64,000 nt of DNA. Source: Cylicocyclus nassatus. Its lineage: Eukaryota; Nematoda; Chromadorea; Rhabditida; Strongylidae. A program made the position numbers and the translations under genes. The DNA lies in assembly GCA_958299035.1 (NCBI GenBank), contig CATQJL010000316.1:36645441-36709440 (forward strand), read 5' to 3'. Under the pieces are notes generated by a model. The model made no database searches, had not been told where the DNA came from, and saw only the letters and a list, made by a program, of their open reading frames with translations. The stretch's first letter is position 1; each line of letters begins with the position of its first letter. Shown piece by piece: positions 23,401-34,881 of the stretch.

Positions 23401-25375
23401 GGAGTCTCCTGCAGCAAATGTTGACCCTACAGAGCTTTACTATTACGAGCTGCCCGAGTACTTCACCTTCACTCCTCAACAAGGCTGGCGACCGAGAAAA
23501 CGCAGAGGTGGCGAAATCGGAAGAATGTATACAGTGTCACCAAAGGATATAGAAAGATACTGTCTGCGCCTTCTGCTCTTGAATACTAAAGGAAAAACAT
23601 CTTTCGAAGACCTACGTACAGTGGAGGGACGGACGTACCCCAAGTTTTCTGATGCGGCCAAAGCACTTGGTCTACTTGACGATGACAGCTATCTTAGGGA
23701 AAGCCTCCAAGAAGCAGTGCACTTCCAAACACCAGCTGCACTACGCAGTTTCTTTGCTTGCCTACTATGCTACTGTGAGGTATCTGATGCCCAAGAGTTA
23801 TGGAATGAGTTTGCTGCAGCGATGTCGGAAGACTATGTCCATGAAGGATTTGATGTTACGCAAGCTGTTGCGATTGCCTACTTCGACGTGGCAGACAGAA
23901 TGCAGCTTATGGGCAAAGTGCTGCAACAAATTGTCGCACCGCCCGCTAACGAACGTCCATCCATGCAAGCGATACCTGTCAACTACGAGTTTTATCACTC
24001 CGAAGGGTCACGCCTGTATGAGACACTGAACCCAGAGCAGAAAAGAGCAGCTGACGATATACTTGAAGCTTTGAGCTGCGGAAATCAACGCTGCTTCTTC
24101 ATAGACGGACCCGGTGGGACAGGGAAAACGTATCTATACACAGCAATTTACAACTTAGTAGTGGGGCAGCGACGTCAGATTCTGTGTGTAGCATGGACGG
24201 GTATAGCCGCGAACCTGCTTCCCGGAGGAAGGACTGTAAACTCAGCATTTAAACTGAACATTGCGGACGGAAATCGCTCATCAACTATGAAGCGACAACA
24301 AAGGGAAGCACGTCAGCTCATGAGCACAGACGTAATCATCTGGGACGAGATATCAATGGCACCAAAATGTGCGCTCGAGGCCGTAGACGCCCTGCTACGT
24401 GATATAATGCAAAACGATAGGCCGTTTGGGGGAAAGTTGCTGATCGTAGGCGGTGATTTTCGTCAAATACTCCCCGTAATAGAGCATGGGCAAAGGGAAG
24501 AGATTGTTGAATCCTGTGTTACTCGATCGGTGTTATGGCCACTTTTCAAAGTGTGTCGTTTACAATCCAACATGCGATCTAGAGATGCAGGTCAGGGCTG
24601 GCATAGGTTCCTTCTTGATGTAGGAAGCGGTCAAGCCAACAACGAAGACGGCAGAGTTGATCTGCAAAACGATGTTCTTTGCACAGGAAACATAGTCAGG
24701 GAGATCTTTGGTGAAACCATTGATGCTCAAGAAACAGAAGACCTGTACAACAGAGCAATACTCGCTCCCAAAAACGCGCATGTCAAGAGATTGAATGATG
24801 AAGCGATGGAGCGATTACATGTCAGTAATGCACAAGACGAACGAACATATAAAAGTGCAGACGAAGCAGTACTTCCGGAGGGAGCTTCAGGAGACATGTA
24901 TCCAGTAGAATATTTAAACACGCTTGAGCCTTCCGGCATGCCTCCGCATGATTTACGATTGAAGAAAGGTGCCGTCGTAATGCTGCTTCGTAATTTGGAC
25001 GTTGCCAATGGTTTGTGCAACGGGACGCGTATGAAGATCGAAACGTTGGGACGTCGCATACTCGGCTGCCGTTTCATTTGTGGTGAACATAAGGATACAT
25101 TTGCGATAATCCCTAAAATAGATAACTACTGGGACGGCAATGTACCCTTTCGATTGAAGAGAAGACAGTTTCCCGTTCGAGTGGCCTTCGCGATGACAAT
25201 TAACAAGTCGCAAGGACAATCCTTCGATAGAGTGGGCTTATACCTGCCAGAGGACGTATTTAGTCATGGTCAGCTATATGTCGCCCTCTCCCGCGTTCGT
25301 TCTCCAGCAGGTTTAAGGGTAAACTCTCCAGACATATCAGTAAAGAATGTTGTGTATGACGAGGTACTGCTGTAA
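20471..25375 (+). CDS. Helitron Rep/helicase
   Basis: Intact 1,634-codon single-exon gene. Residues ~30-240: about six ~24-residue Arg/Glu/Gln-rich repeats ([10 protein letters not shown]...RQQRRR), probably helical. Residues 280-310: CSNCGALH...DCCDYG, a likely zinc finger. Residues ~540-770: Helitron-like N domain. HUH nuclease: GLPHCHML with H737 and H739; tyrosine region [10 protein letters not shown] (Y871, Y875), the nucleophile pair in rolling-circle Rep. Pif1-type SF1 helicase: Walker [10 protein letters not shown] (1212-1220), Walker B IIWDEIS (D1292, E1293), [10 protein letters not shown], and C-terminal [19 protein letters not shown]...LYVALSRV. It would nick, unwind and strand-transfer the element in the nucleus. 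All key residues are present, so it is potentially active. Confidence 0.95.
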   Translation: MELNQQPENRVRGRPRIHETNAERQRSYRASQGERQRTLRLSADAARHRESREVESSVESAERRLANAERQQRRREGENPEERAQRLIESMQRQRRSREEESGESRFARRLQNSLRQQRRRDNESTEERAERRSENAARQQRRRQAESTEDRAQRLSEQNRRWQRQLQNETSEEGAARRRRHAMRQRLQRAQQNEEEGAEGLQRSPERHRSQDQDEDQRVSDATMHRSQRRDSAPTLGIALRERPRSEAARHRRSAGMIGIALRERMAQPYFLGGLNFQCSNCGALHFAFEVKPQHPETFADCCDYGRFNLDVFENFPEDLRLLFTGGTSESVPDAGWSRNFIANIRSFNSALAMASMGAQVDTPRGRGPYCYRIHGQIYHCVGPLHPNQGEERQFGQIYILDTAIAAEERSGKIQNINCNPELMLHLSQWYAQNNVFAQSFRMMYEIERAELERARIENREPSKIRMIFDDNRERGVARGQYAMPTANEVAVIYVGEDNDVPTSRSLAVHLRRPEGTSLTRISDIDRKCDPLTYPLLFPTGRGGWDPTLTDRRGARITQMKYYSFLFSVRNSFNPILYAGKLFQQFAVDAYVKIEQNRLNYQRTHQQHLRSESYRGLRDYVAGEDNQGPPGSRIILASSHVGSPRAMQQSYQDAMAIVARFGKPTYFLTITCNPRWSEIQENLYDGQNASDRPDLTTRVFHGKLKELCEDLFKRNVLGEVDAYVYVVEFQKRGLPHCHMLLIMKSAYKVETADDVDSVICAEIPDPVQEPEAYAAVTGYMIHKKCGVNDPNSPCMRDGKCSKRFPKRLIENTSMDVDGYPMYRRRNKNTCTINSTVYNDAWVVPTNLYLITKFNCHINLEVCGTISAVKYLYKYIYKGPDRARLTIEGESGAAVDEIKQHLNARYVCSPQALHRIFGFCLQDKSHSVCRLAVHLPESQTIHFIAGEEQQYLERAQNRFTTLTAYFELNRVYRTTAVESPAANVDPTELYYYELPEYFTFTPQQGWRPRKRRGGEIGRMYTVSPKDIERYCLRLLLLNTKGKTSFEDLRTVEGRTYPKFSDAAKALGLLDDDSYLRESLQEAVHFQTPAALRSFFACLLCYCEVSDAQELWNEFAAAMSEDYVHEGFDVTQAVAIAYFDVADRMQLMGKVLQQIVAPPANERPSMQAIPVNYEFYHSEGSRLYETLNPEQKRAADDILEALSCGNQRCFFIDGPGGTGKTYLYTAIYNLVVGQRRQILCVAWTGIAANLLPGGRTVNSAFKLNIADGNRSSTMKRQQREARQLMSTDVIIWDEISMAPKCALEAVDALLRDIMQNDRPFGGKLLIVGGDFRQILPVIEHGQREEIVESCVTRSVLWPLFKVCRLQSNMRSRDAGQGWHRFLLDVGSGQANNEDGRVDLQNDVLCTGNIVREIFGETIDAQETEDLYNRAILAPKNAHVKRLNDEAMERLHVSNAQDERTYKSADEAVLPEGASGDMYPVEYLNTLEPSGMPPHDLRLKKGAVVMLLRNLDVANGLCNGTRMKIETLGRRILGCRFICGEHKDTFAIIPKIDNYWDGNVPFRLKRRQFPVRVAFAMTINKSQGQSFDRVGLYLPEDVFSHGQLYVALSRVRSPAGLRVNSPDISVKNVVYDEVLL

Positions 25376-25771
25376 GCTCATGAAAATAGCAAGGTATTCA
25401 GCGGTTTCATACGGTAACAAAAGTAAGCTATGGATTATTTATAGCAACAAAAAATTCAACGAAGATCACTCAAGACTAGCACTGAATCACGATAAAGTAC
25501 ATCTACCATTTTTTTCAAAAACGTTGCGCTTTACTTTGTTTGAAAAACTCAATAAAAGCTCCTATACGCCATCGTTGTTATATCTAAAAGAATACCCAAA
25601 AACAAATATAAAATTGAAGATTGGATCTGCGATTGCATGCAGCTTTATGAATTTTAAAGTCTTTGTTTCAGAGACTGTAAAAATGATTAAACAAACAAGT
25701 AGATGTGGTTGTTGAAGGTAATAACAAAACAGAAGTTTGAGAGTCCGGCGTAAGCCGGACGATCAGACTGG

Positions 25772-26331
25772 TCTGTAATAAACTTCCTGATTTGCATAGA
25801 CTCCTTCATTTCTCGCCATCCATGCTTCTTATCACGGAGTCATGGTGCAAACCACATCTTATACATGATGCTAATGTCTGTCAAGGTTTTGATTACGATA
25901 TATATAGATGCGATAGAGAAGGCAACACCGTGGGAGGAGGGGTCCTTGCCCTTATTAGCAGGAGGATAGAGCACCACTTAGTTGCCAGCCAAAACTTTTC
26001 TCCCTACTGCCAGTGTCTATGTTTTTGTTTAACTGAAAAAGCTGGTTGCACCTACTTTATTTTAGTATACCGAAGTCCTCAATGTGATAGCACATCCTTT
26101 GGAGGTGCAGTGAGATACTTTGCAGAGATGCTCGATAGAAACCAAGACTGTATTATTTTGGGAGACTTCAACCTGCCTAATACTCGTTGGTATAGTGGTA
26201 GTTTGGGAAGTCATTGCTGTGTCTCCAGCTCCACGGAACTTCTGCGGCTTATAGAAGTTTATGGCTTACACCAATTAGTGAAATACCCTACTCGAGATCT
26301 GCAATTGCTCGACCTTGTGTTCTCCAATAAC
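25772..26331 (+). CDS. CR1-like ORF2, second piece (endonuclease)
   Basis: Continues the EEP endonuclease: SMLLITESWCKP, GGGVLALISR, YFILVYRSPQ, ILGDFNLPNTRWYS and LLDLVFSNN. LITESW and GDFNLP carry the catalytic Glu and Asp/Asn of the family. No stop codon. Interrupted after AATAAC (26326-26331) by the MULE; AATAAC is repeated at 29934-29939, where the frame resumes. Confidence 0.8.
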
Positions 26332-29300
26332 GGGTGAGTGACTTTTCATACGATGAGCAATTCCGAGGTGCGAGGTGTGATCACCTACGGCTAAGTGTCA
26401 AGTCTCGCACCTCCGCGGCTAGTATACTGTAGGGGTGGGGGGGGGGGGTAGGGAAGGGGGGGGGAGGGGGACTTTTCATACGAATGCCCCACATCATCTT
26501 TTGGCAAAGATCCAGTGAAAATTGGCACCATGCCGAATTTGTGCCTACTGGCTCCATTCCAAAAAAATAAAACATCTAGAATTAGCTTTGCAGCACCGCG
26601 AATTTAAATAAAATGAAAACTTGAATGCTGTGTGAATTCAAAAGTGTTTTGCTTTGAACAATAATATTATAATCGTTCTACTCATGAATTTTTTAGTATT
26701 CAAGTCGGCATAGTTCGGTTTTTCCTTTGCAGACGTTTTGAACTGATTTGAGTAATGTCATATGCCTTTCCGACCTTTCAGCATGACCTGGAAGTGTTAC
26801 CGTTCCTATAGGGGATATTGGAGGGCACGCGACCCGATGAAGCGGACTATATCATTATCACAATTGTGCCAATTGTTTGCGAGAATGAATTCGCTGTGGC
26901 CTGACGACCTTTACTATGATACCCTATTTCAAAGCTTTTCGAATTTTTCATCGTTTCGTGCACCCCCACCATTGCCAGGTAAGCTTTATAAACAAATAAA
27001 ATTGAGATATTCTTTACTTTACGCACAGAATCAGAAAATATTAATTCGAATAACTTGGAAGAGATCGTATACATGGATATTTCTGTGCCAAGTAAGTTTT
27101 GCAAAAAATCCACTTGTTTTATTTGTTTTTTTTTCAAATTTAGATGCACCTCAATTGTACACTGCCTCTGGCGCGGCCGTTGCGACGAATTCCAGCTCTT
27201 TGGGCTCAAACTCAATTTTTCTGATGATCAAATGAGCGAAGCAGTAATGCCTCCTAGTTCCAACTCATTGCCTATACGCGCTTCTGAGCCTTTATTCGAA
27301 ATAACTCAAAACATTCTAAATCCTTCGACAGCTTTTTCCGATACAACTTCCAGTCACACGAGTCAACCGGCTCTAGAGTCCTCAGTAGGTGGTACCACAG
27401 GGGATGTGAACATTGCAACTTTTACTAGGGATGAAAGCGAGTTAATACCCAGTATCCAAGCTATTAGCCCCGTAAGATATTTTGGAAAATTCGAACTGAG
27501 CAAACATGGAAAACGTAGTGTCCTCGTGTATAGAATCCCTAATACAAGAATGGTTTATTCTTTCTCAATTTTGAGAAAAAATAATACATTTGATGTCTAT
27601 CGTTGCATACGTTGCCAGTCGCAAGGGAGCTATGTCAAGATCAAGGTGAGCTAAGATTTTATTTCAAAACAAAAATTTGCTATTGAAACTGTAGGTTGTC
27701 GGCAACGAATTCCAAGAAAATCCCTGCAGTATTGGGCATATCTGTCCTTCCCAAACGGTTGCATTTGACGCCAATATCAGGAAGTTCTACGAGGAAATGC
27801 AGTCCATACGAGGCGACTCGAACTCCTTAGGAATGAGAGTTAAGCAAATTTGGTATAAAGGCCTCCGCGAAAGGGAAGAATCGCGAACGGAATCAGGTAA
27901 AACGGCATTTATAGTGCTAACGTACAGTTGCAAAATGCAGTATAAAAAAATCCTGATTTAGACGAAGCAGTGCATGACGGGGTCGTGAGTGAGTACTATG
28001 GAATTGGGTTTGAAATGCGCAAAAGGCAGATAGCCAGGTTCAGAATTTCAGTTCCCTCTTCCTTCTTTCTAACACTGATTTCTAGAAATCTCGCTATTCA
28101 TAAAGACAAGAGGGCAACAATGGCAAATGTCCCATCTGACCTGCAATGTCTTTGTGATGGTGCGCTATTTTTGCAAGAGCAGTCTGAGCGGTTCCACATA
28201 TATTTCTCAGAGCGAACAATTCAGGTAAAACCCTGATTTTTGATTTTTTATTATTTCACTTATTATTCAGCTCGATTTATTTTGGTTTGACGAGCAACAA
28301 AAGACTGCGTACTGCTTTCAGAAGGCATGCTCTGTGGGTCTAAATGTTCTGGTGGCGGATGGCGTTCATTCTGCACAACCCAAGGAATTGGCAAGGAGCG
28401 GACAATTGTATTCAGTGCACGGGGTCTGTGGAAACGGCGTCGAGGTCCCGTTGGTATACGCTATTACAACCAAAAAGACCACGGCGATCTATAAGAAGAT
28501 TTTTGAAAAATTAAAAACGCTTTTGCAAAGTTTCGGAGCACGCGAGGATCTCCGCATAGTACTGGATTTTGAAAAGTCTTCTATAAACGCAGCCAAAAGG
28601 ACATTTGCCGGAGCGCAGGTTAAAATATTGCAATCAATTTTAACTTGACTTGAGTGACTATTTAGCTGGAGGGATGCTCGTTCCACATGGCTCAGGCCTG
28701 GAACAGACGCAAAGATAAATTGGGACTTCGTCAATACCTCTGCGGTAGGCAATCATTATTTACCTCAGAAGTTTGCAGCTTCAATTATAAAAACTGAGGT
28801 CCGACCAGAGAAAGGCGAATTTCACGGTGGTGGGAAATGCTCAAGGGGCTGGTATTTTTACCGAAAAGATTGCGAGCACGTGTTCGAGCATTGGAAGGAC
28901 CACCCGTTCCCCGTGGACACGATGCATATAGAAAATGTGCCAGATTTCTCAGGTAAGCAAAAAAGCTAATTTCAGTAAATATTTCATTTTTATTTTGCAG
29001 GTATCTGCGAAACACTTGGCTTTCTGGCATGTACAAAAATCTATGGTGCAAATGGAAGAAATTTGAAATGCGAACAACAAACCTCGCTGAGGCTTTCCAC
29101 AGGTGCAGTTAGCCCATCTACAATAACAATACCGCTCTTAATCCTATTTCAGCTCATTGCAAAAAATTCTAAATTGTGATCACCCTCCTTTGGGCACCTT
29201 GATTCGAGTCTTGAAAGATTTAGATTTGGAAGCTAAGTGTGCCCTTTATCGCGCTGAAAGAGTGGGTTGCCTCTTTTACTGAAGTTACTGAAACTGAAAA

Positions 29301-29931
29301 TTCAAAATACTGAAATTTCAAATTTAGATGCCGCTTGAAGGTAAGCGTTTGCGACGGAGAGATGTGCTGAGGAGAGAGAAAATCACAGCGGAGATGACGA
29401 GGTAAGGACTATCGCTGCATATTCGCAAAATTATTTTCTGATTTTTTAAATTTCTATTTCAGCTTCGACCATCGGCTGCGTATGGGGCGACTACGAAATC
29501 ATCAAGTAGAGAAATACTGCATACGAATGGCTAGATTTGTTTCTAATAAAAGCATTTAGTGAAAAAAGATTTAGAGATAATTTTATTGTGCTTATTTATG
29601 TGCCTTGTGAATTTTATTTTACGTTTTTGATAATAAACGCTTAATTTTGGTCCATTATAATCGATAAGTGGTCGTATTACCAGCACCTTAGCATACCGCT
29701 AAAAGGTCAAGGTGATCAGGGAGCGTTCGTATGAAAAGTCCCCCTCCCCCCCCCCCTCACCTAGGCGATCAGGGAGCGTTCGTATGAAAAGTCCCCCTCC
29801 CCCCCCCCTCACCTAGGCGTAGTGGAGAATCTTACTAATTACGAGGATGGAGAGGTGCGATGTAGGTGCGAGGTAGGTGCGAAGGCTAGGTGTGAAGACC
29901 CCGATCGTATGAAAAGTCCCCCCCCCCCCCC
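26332..29931 (+). mobile_element. Autonomous MULE DNA transposon, 3.6 kb
   Basis: Flanked by the 8-bp duplication CCAATAAC (26324-26331 and 29932-29939); a ninth base is ambiguous because the right end is a C-run. Termini are inverted: GACTTTTCATACGAT near the left edge and ATCGTATGAAAAGTC plus a C-run at the right. The motif recurs at both ends (26340, 26470; 29728, 29781, 29906), each next to G or C runs. The interior encodes a Mutator-like transposase. Removal restores CR1 ORF2. Confidence 0.85.
27232..29559 (+). CDS. MULE (Mutator-like) transposase, 11 exons
   Basis: Exons: 27232-27645, 27695-27896, 27962-28037, 28086-28224, 28271-28618, 28666-28744, 28799-28952, 29001-29102, 29153-29261, 29328-29401, 29463-29559. 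All introns are 46-66 nt with GT/AG ends, and the sum is 1,794 nt = 597 residues with no stop. Features: FLYWCH-type zinc-finger region (YRCIRCQSQG...NPCSIGHICPSQ, residues ~120-155); MULE catalytic core with D307 (VADGVHS), D376 (VLDFEKS), CSFHMAQ zinc ligands, WWEMLKGLVFLPKRL and E501 (RTTNLAEAFH); basic C-terminus. This DDE enzyme cuts and pastes the element via its inverted ends. The 27962-28224 stretch also reads through without the 48-nt intron. Upstream exons may exist (26762-26978 is open), so the N-terminus is uncertain. Confidence 0.8.
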
Positions 29932-29939
29932 CCAATAAC

Positions 29940-32113
29940 TGTAGACTTATAAAAAATCTTCAAGTTCGCGCACCCTTCTCTACATCGGACCATCGCTCTA
30001 TAGCTTTTAAGCTGCGTAAGCGTCGTAGGGTTGTTTTGCCGGAGAAATACTTTCTAGACTTTGCTCATGCAGGCTATTTTGCCATAAATGCAAAATTGTT
30101 GGAAATTGACTGGAGAAACATCATTCTAAGCGCAGTTTCGGCAGATCATTGTTACGATTTATTCCTTCACGTTTGTTATAACGCTATAAACAACTTTGTG
30201 CCTTGGCGTAAAGTTGCCCGTGGTCACACCCTCATGTATCCGCAAAGGATACTCAGGCTTGAAGAGAAGGTTTCTAGGCTTTATCATGCGAGGAATAGAA
30301 TTGGCCCTCAGAAGTATATGAGGTTCTCAAGAATCAAGCGAGAGTTGTACCGTTGTAGACTTGCAGAAGAGGATAGAATCGCACGTAGCCGCAACATCAA
30401 AGCATTCTATCACTGCAATCAAAACCTGAAGATGTCTAACGGTATCGGTACTATATATGACTCTGCTGGGCACGCTTGTAAGAGTGATAAGGACAAAGCA
30501 GAAAGGTTTGCCGAATTCTTTAAAAGCGTTTATAAAGAGCCTACTACCTCTGAAGCAAAATGCTCATCTTTTACAAACGCCAGACTCGATTATCTTGATA
30601 TCACCACGGATACAGTCTATCATATTTTGAGGCGCCTTCCACTTAGGAGATCCACGTCCCCTGACCAACTACCATACATTTTCCTTCGTAAGGCATCTCT
30701 CGGTATAGCTCCAGTATTGGCGTTACTATTCCAAAGATTCCTTCTCCGGGGGAAACTCCTTTACTCTGGCGCACCGCAATTGTGAAGCCAATATTTAAAA
30801 AAGGCTGCAAAGCTGACGTCATGAATTATAGACCGATTTGTTTGACATCTTCGGTTAGCAAAGTCTTTGAAAGAATAATCAACAAACAGATTTGCTCCTA
30901 TCTTGAAAGGAACCAGCTAATCCACAATGCGCAGCACGGCTTTCTTCCCAAAAGATCTACACTGTCAGCTCTCATGTTCACAGTGCCTATGTGGCAAAAA
31001 GCTATTGATGATAAAAGTTTCGTTACAGTTTGCTACCTAGATTACGAAAAAGCATTTGATTCTGTGCCTTTGGATCTACTTTTTAAGAAACTAAGAGCGT
31101 ATGGCATTCAGGGAAGACTGCTCAAATTTTTGGAATCCTTTCTGCTTAACCGTACGCAAAAGGTGCAAGTCAATGAATCCTTCTCTTTTACGTACCAAAC
31201 AACGAGCGGTGTGCCGCAGGGAACTTGCCTAGGTCCTGTGATGTTTCTGCTATATATCAATGATCTACCGACATGCCTTCCCCAGAATATACTCTGCTCA
31301 ATTTATGCTGACGATACCAAGCTTTTTTGCTATAATTCCCCTAGTCTGATGCAGAACGCCTTAAATGCCATAGAGGGGTGGTCCAAAAGATGGGAGCTCG
31401 ACATTTCCATTGAAAAAACCTTCATTATGCCAGTCGGGGCTATGCACCCCCAATGGCAATTCAGTATTGGAGAACAACATCTTCGAATATTGAATAATGC
31501 TAAAGACCTTGGTGTGACTTACTCTTCCCAGTTGGAGTTCGAGAAGTACATAAGAGATATAATTGATGCTGCTCACACCAGATGTAATTACATACTACGC
31601 GCATTTAAAACCACGAATGTCAAAACGCTCTTCCGCCTCTTCGTCACCTATGTGCGACCTCTGTTGGAATATTGTACTCCTCTATGGTCCCCTTATAAGA
31701 AAGCCCAAATTGATGCCTTGGAACGAGTCCAACGATCTTTCACATCTAGGATCTTTGCCCGGGCTGGAATGTTTCGACTGTCATACAAAACTAGGCTCTC
31801 CATACTCGCCGCGACCTCCCTTCGGTTTAGAAGAGTGATGTGCGACCAAGATCTAGTCTTCAAAATTATGACTGGAAGAGTTGAGCTGAGAATGCAAGAT
31901 TTTTTCAGACTGTCAACTTTTAACAATCTCACTAGAGGACACAACTTCAGGGTTGTAGTAGGAAAAGTTAGAACTAAGCAGTTCTTCAACTCCTTCTTAG
32001 TGCGCGTAGTCAAAACTTGGAATGATCTCCCTGTGGAAGCTGTTACTGCGAGAAACGCCTTCATTTTCAACAGAGAAGTTCAAAAATATTTGAAATCGCA
32101 AGGGTCATTCTGA
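29940..32113 (+). CDS. CR1-like ORF2, third piece (linker, reverse transcriptase, C-terminus), one frameshift
   Basis: From the MULE border the frame runs through a linker to about 30750, where a G-run (30748-30752) shifts it by one base; the other frame then continues to the stop at 32111-32113. Reverse transcriptase motifs: VMNYRPICLTSSVSKVFERI, AQHGFLPKRST, VCYLDYEKAFDSVP (motif A), TSGVPQGTCLGPVMFLLYIN, SIYADDTKLF (motif C, YADD), KDLGV. The C-terminal YVRPLLEYCTPLWSPYKK and VKTWNDLPVEAV are typical of CR1/L2-type ORF2. Catalytic residues are intact; only the single G-run frameshift prevents a full product, and this could be polymorphism or a sequencing error. Confidence 0.85.
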
Positions 32114-32290
32114 TTTTTAATTGCAGAAGCGGAAGAGGTCGTTCCCCTTTGTCCTCTCAACAGCAGCACTCTAGCCGGTTTTGGTTCCTCTATCCAGAAG
32201 AGGAAATCGCACTATATGCTATTCCTCCTATTCTATTCCCTAGGAAAAACATTAAAAAAACCACTGCAATAAGCCATAAGCCATACATCG

Positions 32291-32866
32291 TTTCTTTTCT
32301 ACTTCATTTCCCTTTCTCGGATGAACTATCCACCTCATGAAAGTTTCATTGATTTTCTGTTCGTTTTTTTCTTGTTCTGTCTGCATGTCTTGCCGTCCTT
32401 TTGGAAATACTTTTTGATGGGGTTATAGCCAGCTAGCCTCCGCCCGTAGGCTCGCTGGCCTTCAAAAAAATGGGGACACAATTTCTGAGAGGCAGCAAGA
32501 TTCCTTAGTCGACCGTGGATGTACTTTCTTTGCCTCAAAAGATATGATTGTTTTGTTGTCGACTTTATCAAATAAACAAATAAGGGACGCATAAATGGCA
32601 TTACAAAAAAATTTACGAATTATTGATTGTCATCGTTGATCTACATGTGCGCTTTTGTCGAGTGTGCAAGTCTTCAGTGAGCCTTCGGAAGCAGGATGTC
32701 TACACCAATCGGTACATGCAACATCTTTATCACACATACATGCCTTCAGTAGCATTTGAGCTTCTGAAAGTGTTTATTTTTTGGATTTTAGTCATGCCAG
32801 CAGGGTTCAATCCCTGTCTGAGACAATATTTTGCGGGAGAAATAGCAATTCCCATAAAAAAAGAGC
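32291..32866. other. No gene seen
   Basis: AT-rich sequence between the CR1 3' end and the foldback. A CAGGGTTCAATCCCTG hairpin at 32804-32819 resembles a tRNA T-arm but no other tRNA arms are found around it. Confidence 0.4.
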
Positions 32867-32869
32867 TAA

Positions 32870-33679
32870 CAAGGGAAGTTCACTTATTCGAAGTGGCGAT
32901 TCGGAAGGAGATCTATACCAGTGGATAGAGCTTAAAAAGCTGATCTCAGATATACCTTCTATATCTGCGATGCATTCTTCTAAAAAAAGTTATAAGCTTT
33001 TCTAAAGCCAAATTTTCGTGCATTTTGAGTCGTAAAACCATGATAATCGCTACGCAAAAGTGCGCAAGCTTAGGCAAACCACCTAACAAGCATTTTAGGT
33101 CTATTTCGAGTTTATTCGAACGCTTTCAAGTGTTTTTCGACCATGCAGTTCATCCACAGGTCGCCATTTTATTCCTAGATCACACTTCCATTATGTATAC
33201 AAAAAAGCCCCATAGCTTCCATCTAGAAAAACGCGCCGCGTCGGAAACTTTTTGGAAACTGCCAATAGATATAAAGTAAAACGATGTTTCCGAATATATC
33301 TTCAATATCTGCGACGCCTTCTTCTAGATGGAGGTTATGGGCTTTTTTGTATATATAATGGAAGTGTGATATAGAAAAGAGATGACGGTCTGTGAATAAA
33401 CATTATGCTCGGAAAACACTCGAAAACATTCGGATGAACTCGAATTAGATCTACAATGCTTACTAGGTGGTTTGCTTGAGTTTGCACATTTTTGTTTAGC
33501 GATTATCATGATTTTGCGACTCAAAACGCACGAAAATTTTGCTTTAGAAAAGCTCATAACTTTTTTCAGAACAATGCATCGCAGATATAGAAGGTATATC
33601 TGAGATCAGCTTTTTAAGCTCTATCCACTGGTATAGATCTCCTTCCGAATTGCCACTTCGACTAAGTGAACTTCCCTTG
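32870..33679. mobile_element. Giant foldback element, 810 bp, TAA target duplication
   Basis: Two arms of roughly 380 nt are near-complementary throughout; ends are CAAGGGAAGTTCACTTA / complement, flanked by TAA at 32867-32869 and 33680-33682. Arm landmarks: GGTATATCTGAGATCAGCTT (33592) and its complement near 32940. No ORF. The 3-bp TAA duplication resembles PIF/Harbinger-type insertion. Confidence 0.8.
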
Positions 33680-33682
33680 TAA

Positions 33683-34485
33683 GTCATAATCTTTCAAAAG
33701 TGCAGCAAATGAAGCGAATTTCTACGCCTGCAAATGTTTTCAAATTATTGTTCACTCCATTTTATTTGATACATTGGTACACGGCATTCCATGAATTTAT
33801 TGTTAAGAACATGTAATAATTACCCTAATTTCCTGGGTATAAGGCGCAGTAGCTTTTACCGCGCGCGGACTGATGTATGATGACGCTCGCGATGCGCGAC
33901 GTCGCACAAGCAGCCGACAGCAACCTCTTTCCCTCAGCAATAGCTTTTTGCTCCCTCTTTGCAGTTTTCCTCTCAATAGTGAATTGTTTCAAAACAAATC
34001 TTTATCTTTTCTTTTATTATCAAGAATGACAAGAATAGAACAACTGTAGAAACGATATCATAGTATACATTTTGAGAAGAGGAAAAATTACCTGAGGCAT
34101 GACTTATAGGCAGCGAAGAATAACCACAGCACACTGAGTTTTCAGCTTTTTAGATTCAAAGAGCAAACATTTGAAAAGCGTTTTCGCTCATTGTCCGCTG
34201 CGGCTGCTGCGCCTTATACAAGGTGCGCCTTATACCCCGGAAATTAGGGTACTTGCTATTTGATTTGCTTTCAATCGTACGGTTTTTTATCCAAACTACC
34301 CCCCCCCCCTCCCTTACGACCCCCCACCCCCTCACCGTAGGCCCCTTTACGACCCCCCGTTGCGACAGTCGCATCACACGCTTGACCCTGGTTCCAAGCT
34401 TTCGCTACCAATTCAACAAGGCCGTAACTACCTTTTCTGAATAGTATAGCACCTCCCTGCCGTCGCCAACATCAGTGCCTCGTTG
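33683..34485. other. No gene seen; C-rich repeat at the right
   Basis: AT-rich sequence, then C-runs with TTACGACCCCCC (34313-34350) related to 16140-16220. The 34440-34485 part belongs to repeat H. Confidence 0.4.
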
Positions 34486-34503
34486 TCGATATTCTTGAAT
34501 ATT

Positions 34504-34881
34504 CAGTAGCTTTCTTTGCCAGACAGGTTTGATATGAATATTTTATTCGGCCTAACGTTTCGGCACTAATGCCTTCCTCAGAGGCCTGAAAGTCAGTCAT
34601 TCACTTTACTCCTGCACTTTACAGGCCAAACCTCTCCTCTAGCTCGACTATTCAATTCACTTTAAGTGGAGATCAAGGGGTATTCAAATCACAAACAACT
34701 CACTAGGGGTCACACCGACAATGTGCTTCTGAGGCAGTGCCTAGCTTCACCCAAAGATGACGAAAGTAAAAGTGGACCTTGTAAGGGTATCTTTATATAG
34801 TGGGTGTTGTAGCTGGCAATATGACAGGAACGGCATGAGATCACTTGTGATATATAGTTGTTCATTTTTGCCATCCATATT
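34504..34881 (-). mobile_element. Short Penelope-like insert (378 bp) with 18-bp target duplication
   Basis: TCGATATTCTTGAATATT stands at 34486-34503 and again at 34882-34899. The related locus at 6190-6235 lacks the intervening 378 bp, so it acts as an empty site. The insert carries a hammerhead ribozyme on the minus strand (34587-34549) and, upstream of it on that strand, CACTATATAAAG (34803-34792). No protein is encoded. It is either a severely truncated Penelope-like element or a non-autonomous, ribozyme-bearing relative. Confidence 0.7.
34549..34587 (-). ncRNA. Hammerhead ribozyme, Penelope type
   Basis: Minus strand, 39 nt: AGGCCT (stem I) - CTGAGGA (core) - A - GGCA TTAG TGCC (stem II) - GAAA (core) - CGTT - AGGCC (stem I partner). 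Core residues C3 U4 G5 A6 N7 G8 A9 and G12 A13 A14 are present; predicted cleavage follows GUU. Stem III is reduced to the self-complementary ACGU, the arrangement of dimeric hammerheads known in Penelope-like retroelements. AATAAAATA follows. Confidence 0.75.

Larger units (their letters stand above)
18490..25771 (+). mobile_element. Autonomous Helitron, complete, 7,282 bp
   Basis: Starts TCATGACTTATAATAACGGG and ends with a perfect hairpin (GTCCGGC-GTAA-GCCGGAC, 25743-25760) seven bases before CTGG. It sits between A (18489) and T (25772) without target duplication, exactly as Helitrons insert. The borders are independently fixed because the CR1 ORF2 frame is restored (codon A|TC) when the element is removed. 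It carries one intact Rep/helicase gene. Confidence 0.9.
17344..32290 (+). mobile_element. Nearly complete CR1-like retrotransposon carrying two nested insertions
   Basis: ORF1 (17472-18368), then ORF2 in three genomic pieces (18369-18489, 25772-26331, 29940-32113), then a ~175-bp 3' UTR ending near two ATAAGCC units at about 32275-32286. Removing the Helitron (18490-25771) and the MULE (26332-29931) leaves a 4.0-4.1 kb element with one frameshift. The 5' limit is uncertain and could include the 22-bp array. Confidence 0.8.

Noticed and set aside
25347..25715. Open frame after the Helitron gene
   Set aside because: Overlaps the end of the Rep/helicase frame and has no motifs; lies in the Helitron 3' region.
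26410..26470. G-run region as a CRISPR-like or regulatory array
   Set aside because: Simple homopolymer sequence at MULE ends; no spacer-repeat structure.
32804..32819. tRNA T-arm-like hairpin CAGGGTTCAATCCCTG
   Set aside because: No acceptor, D or anticodon arms at the right spacing on either strand.
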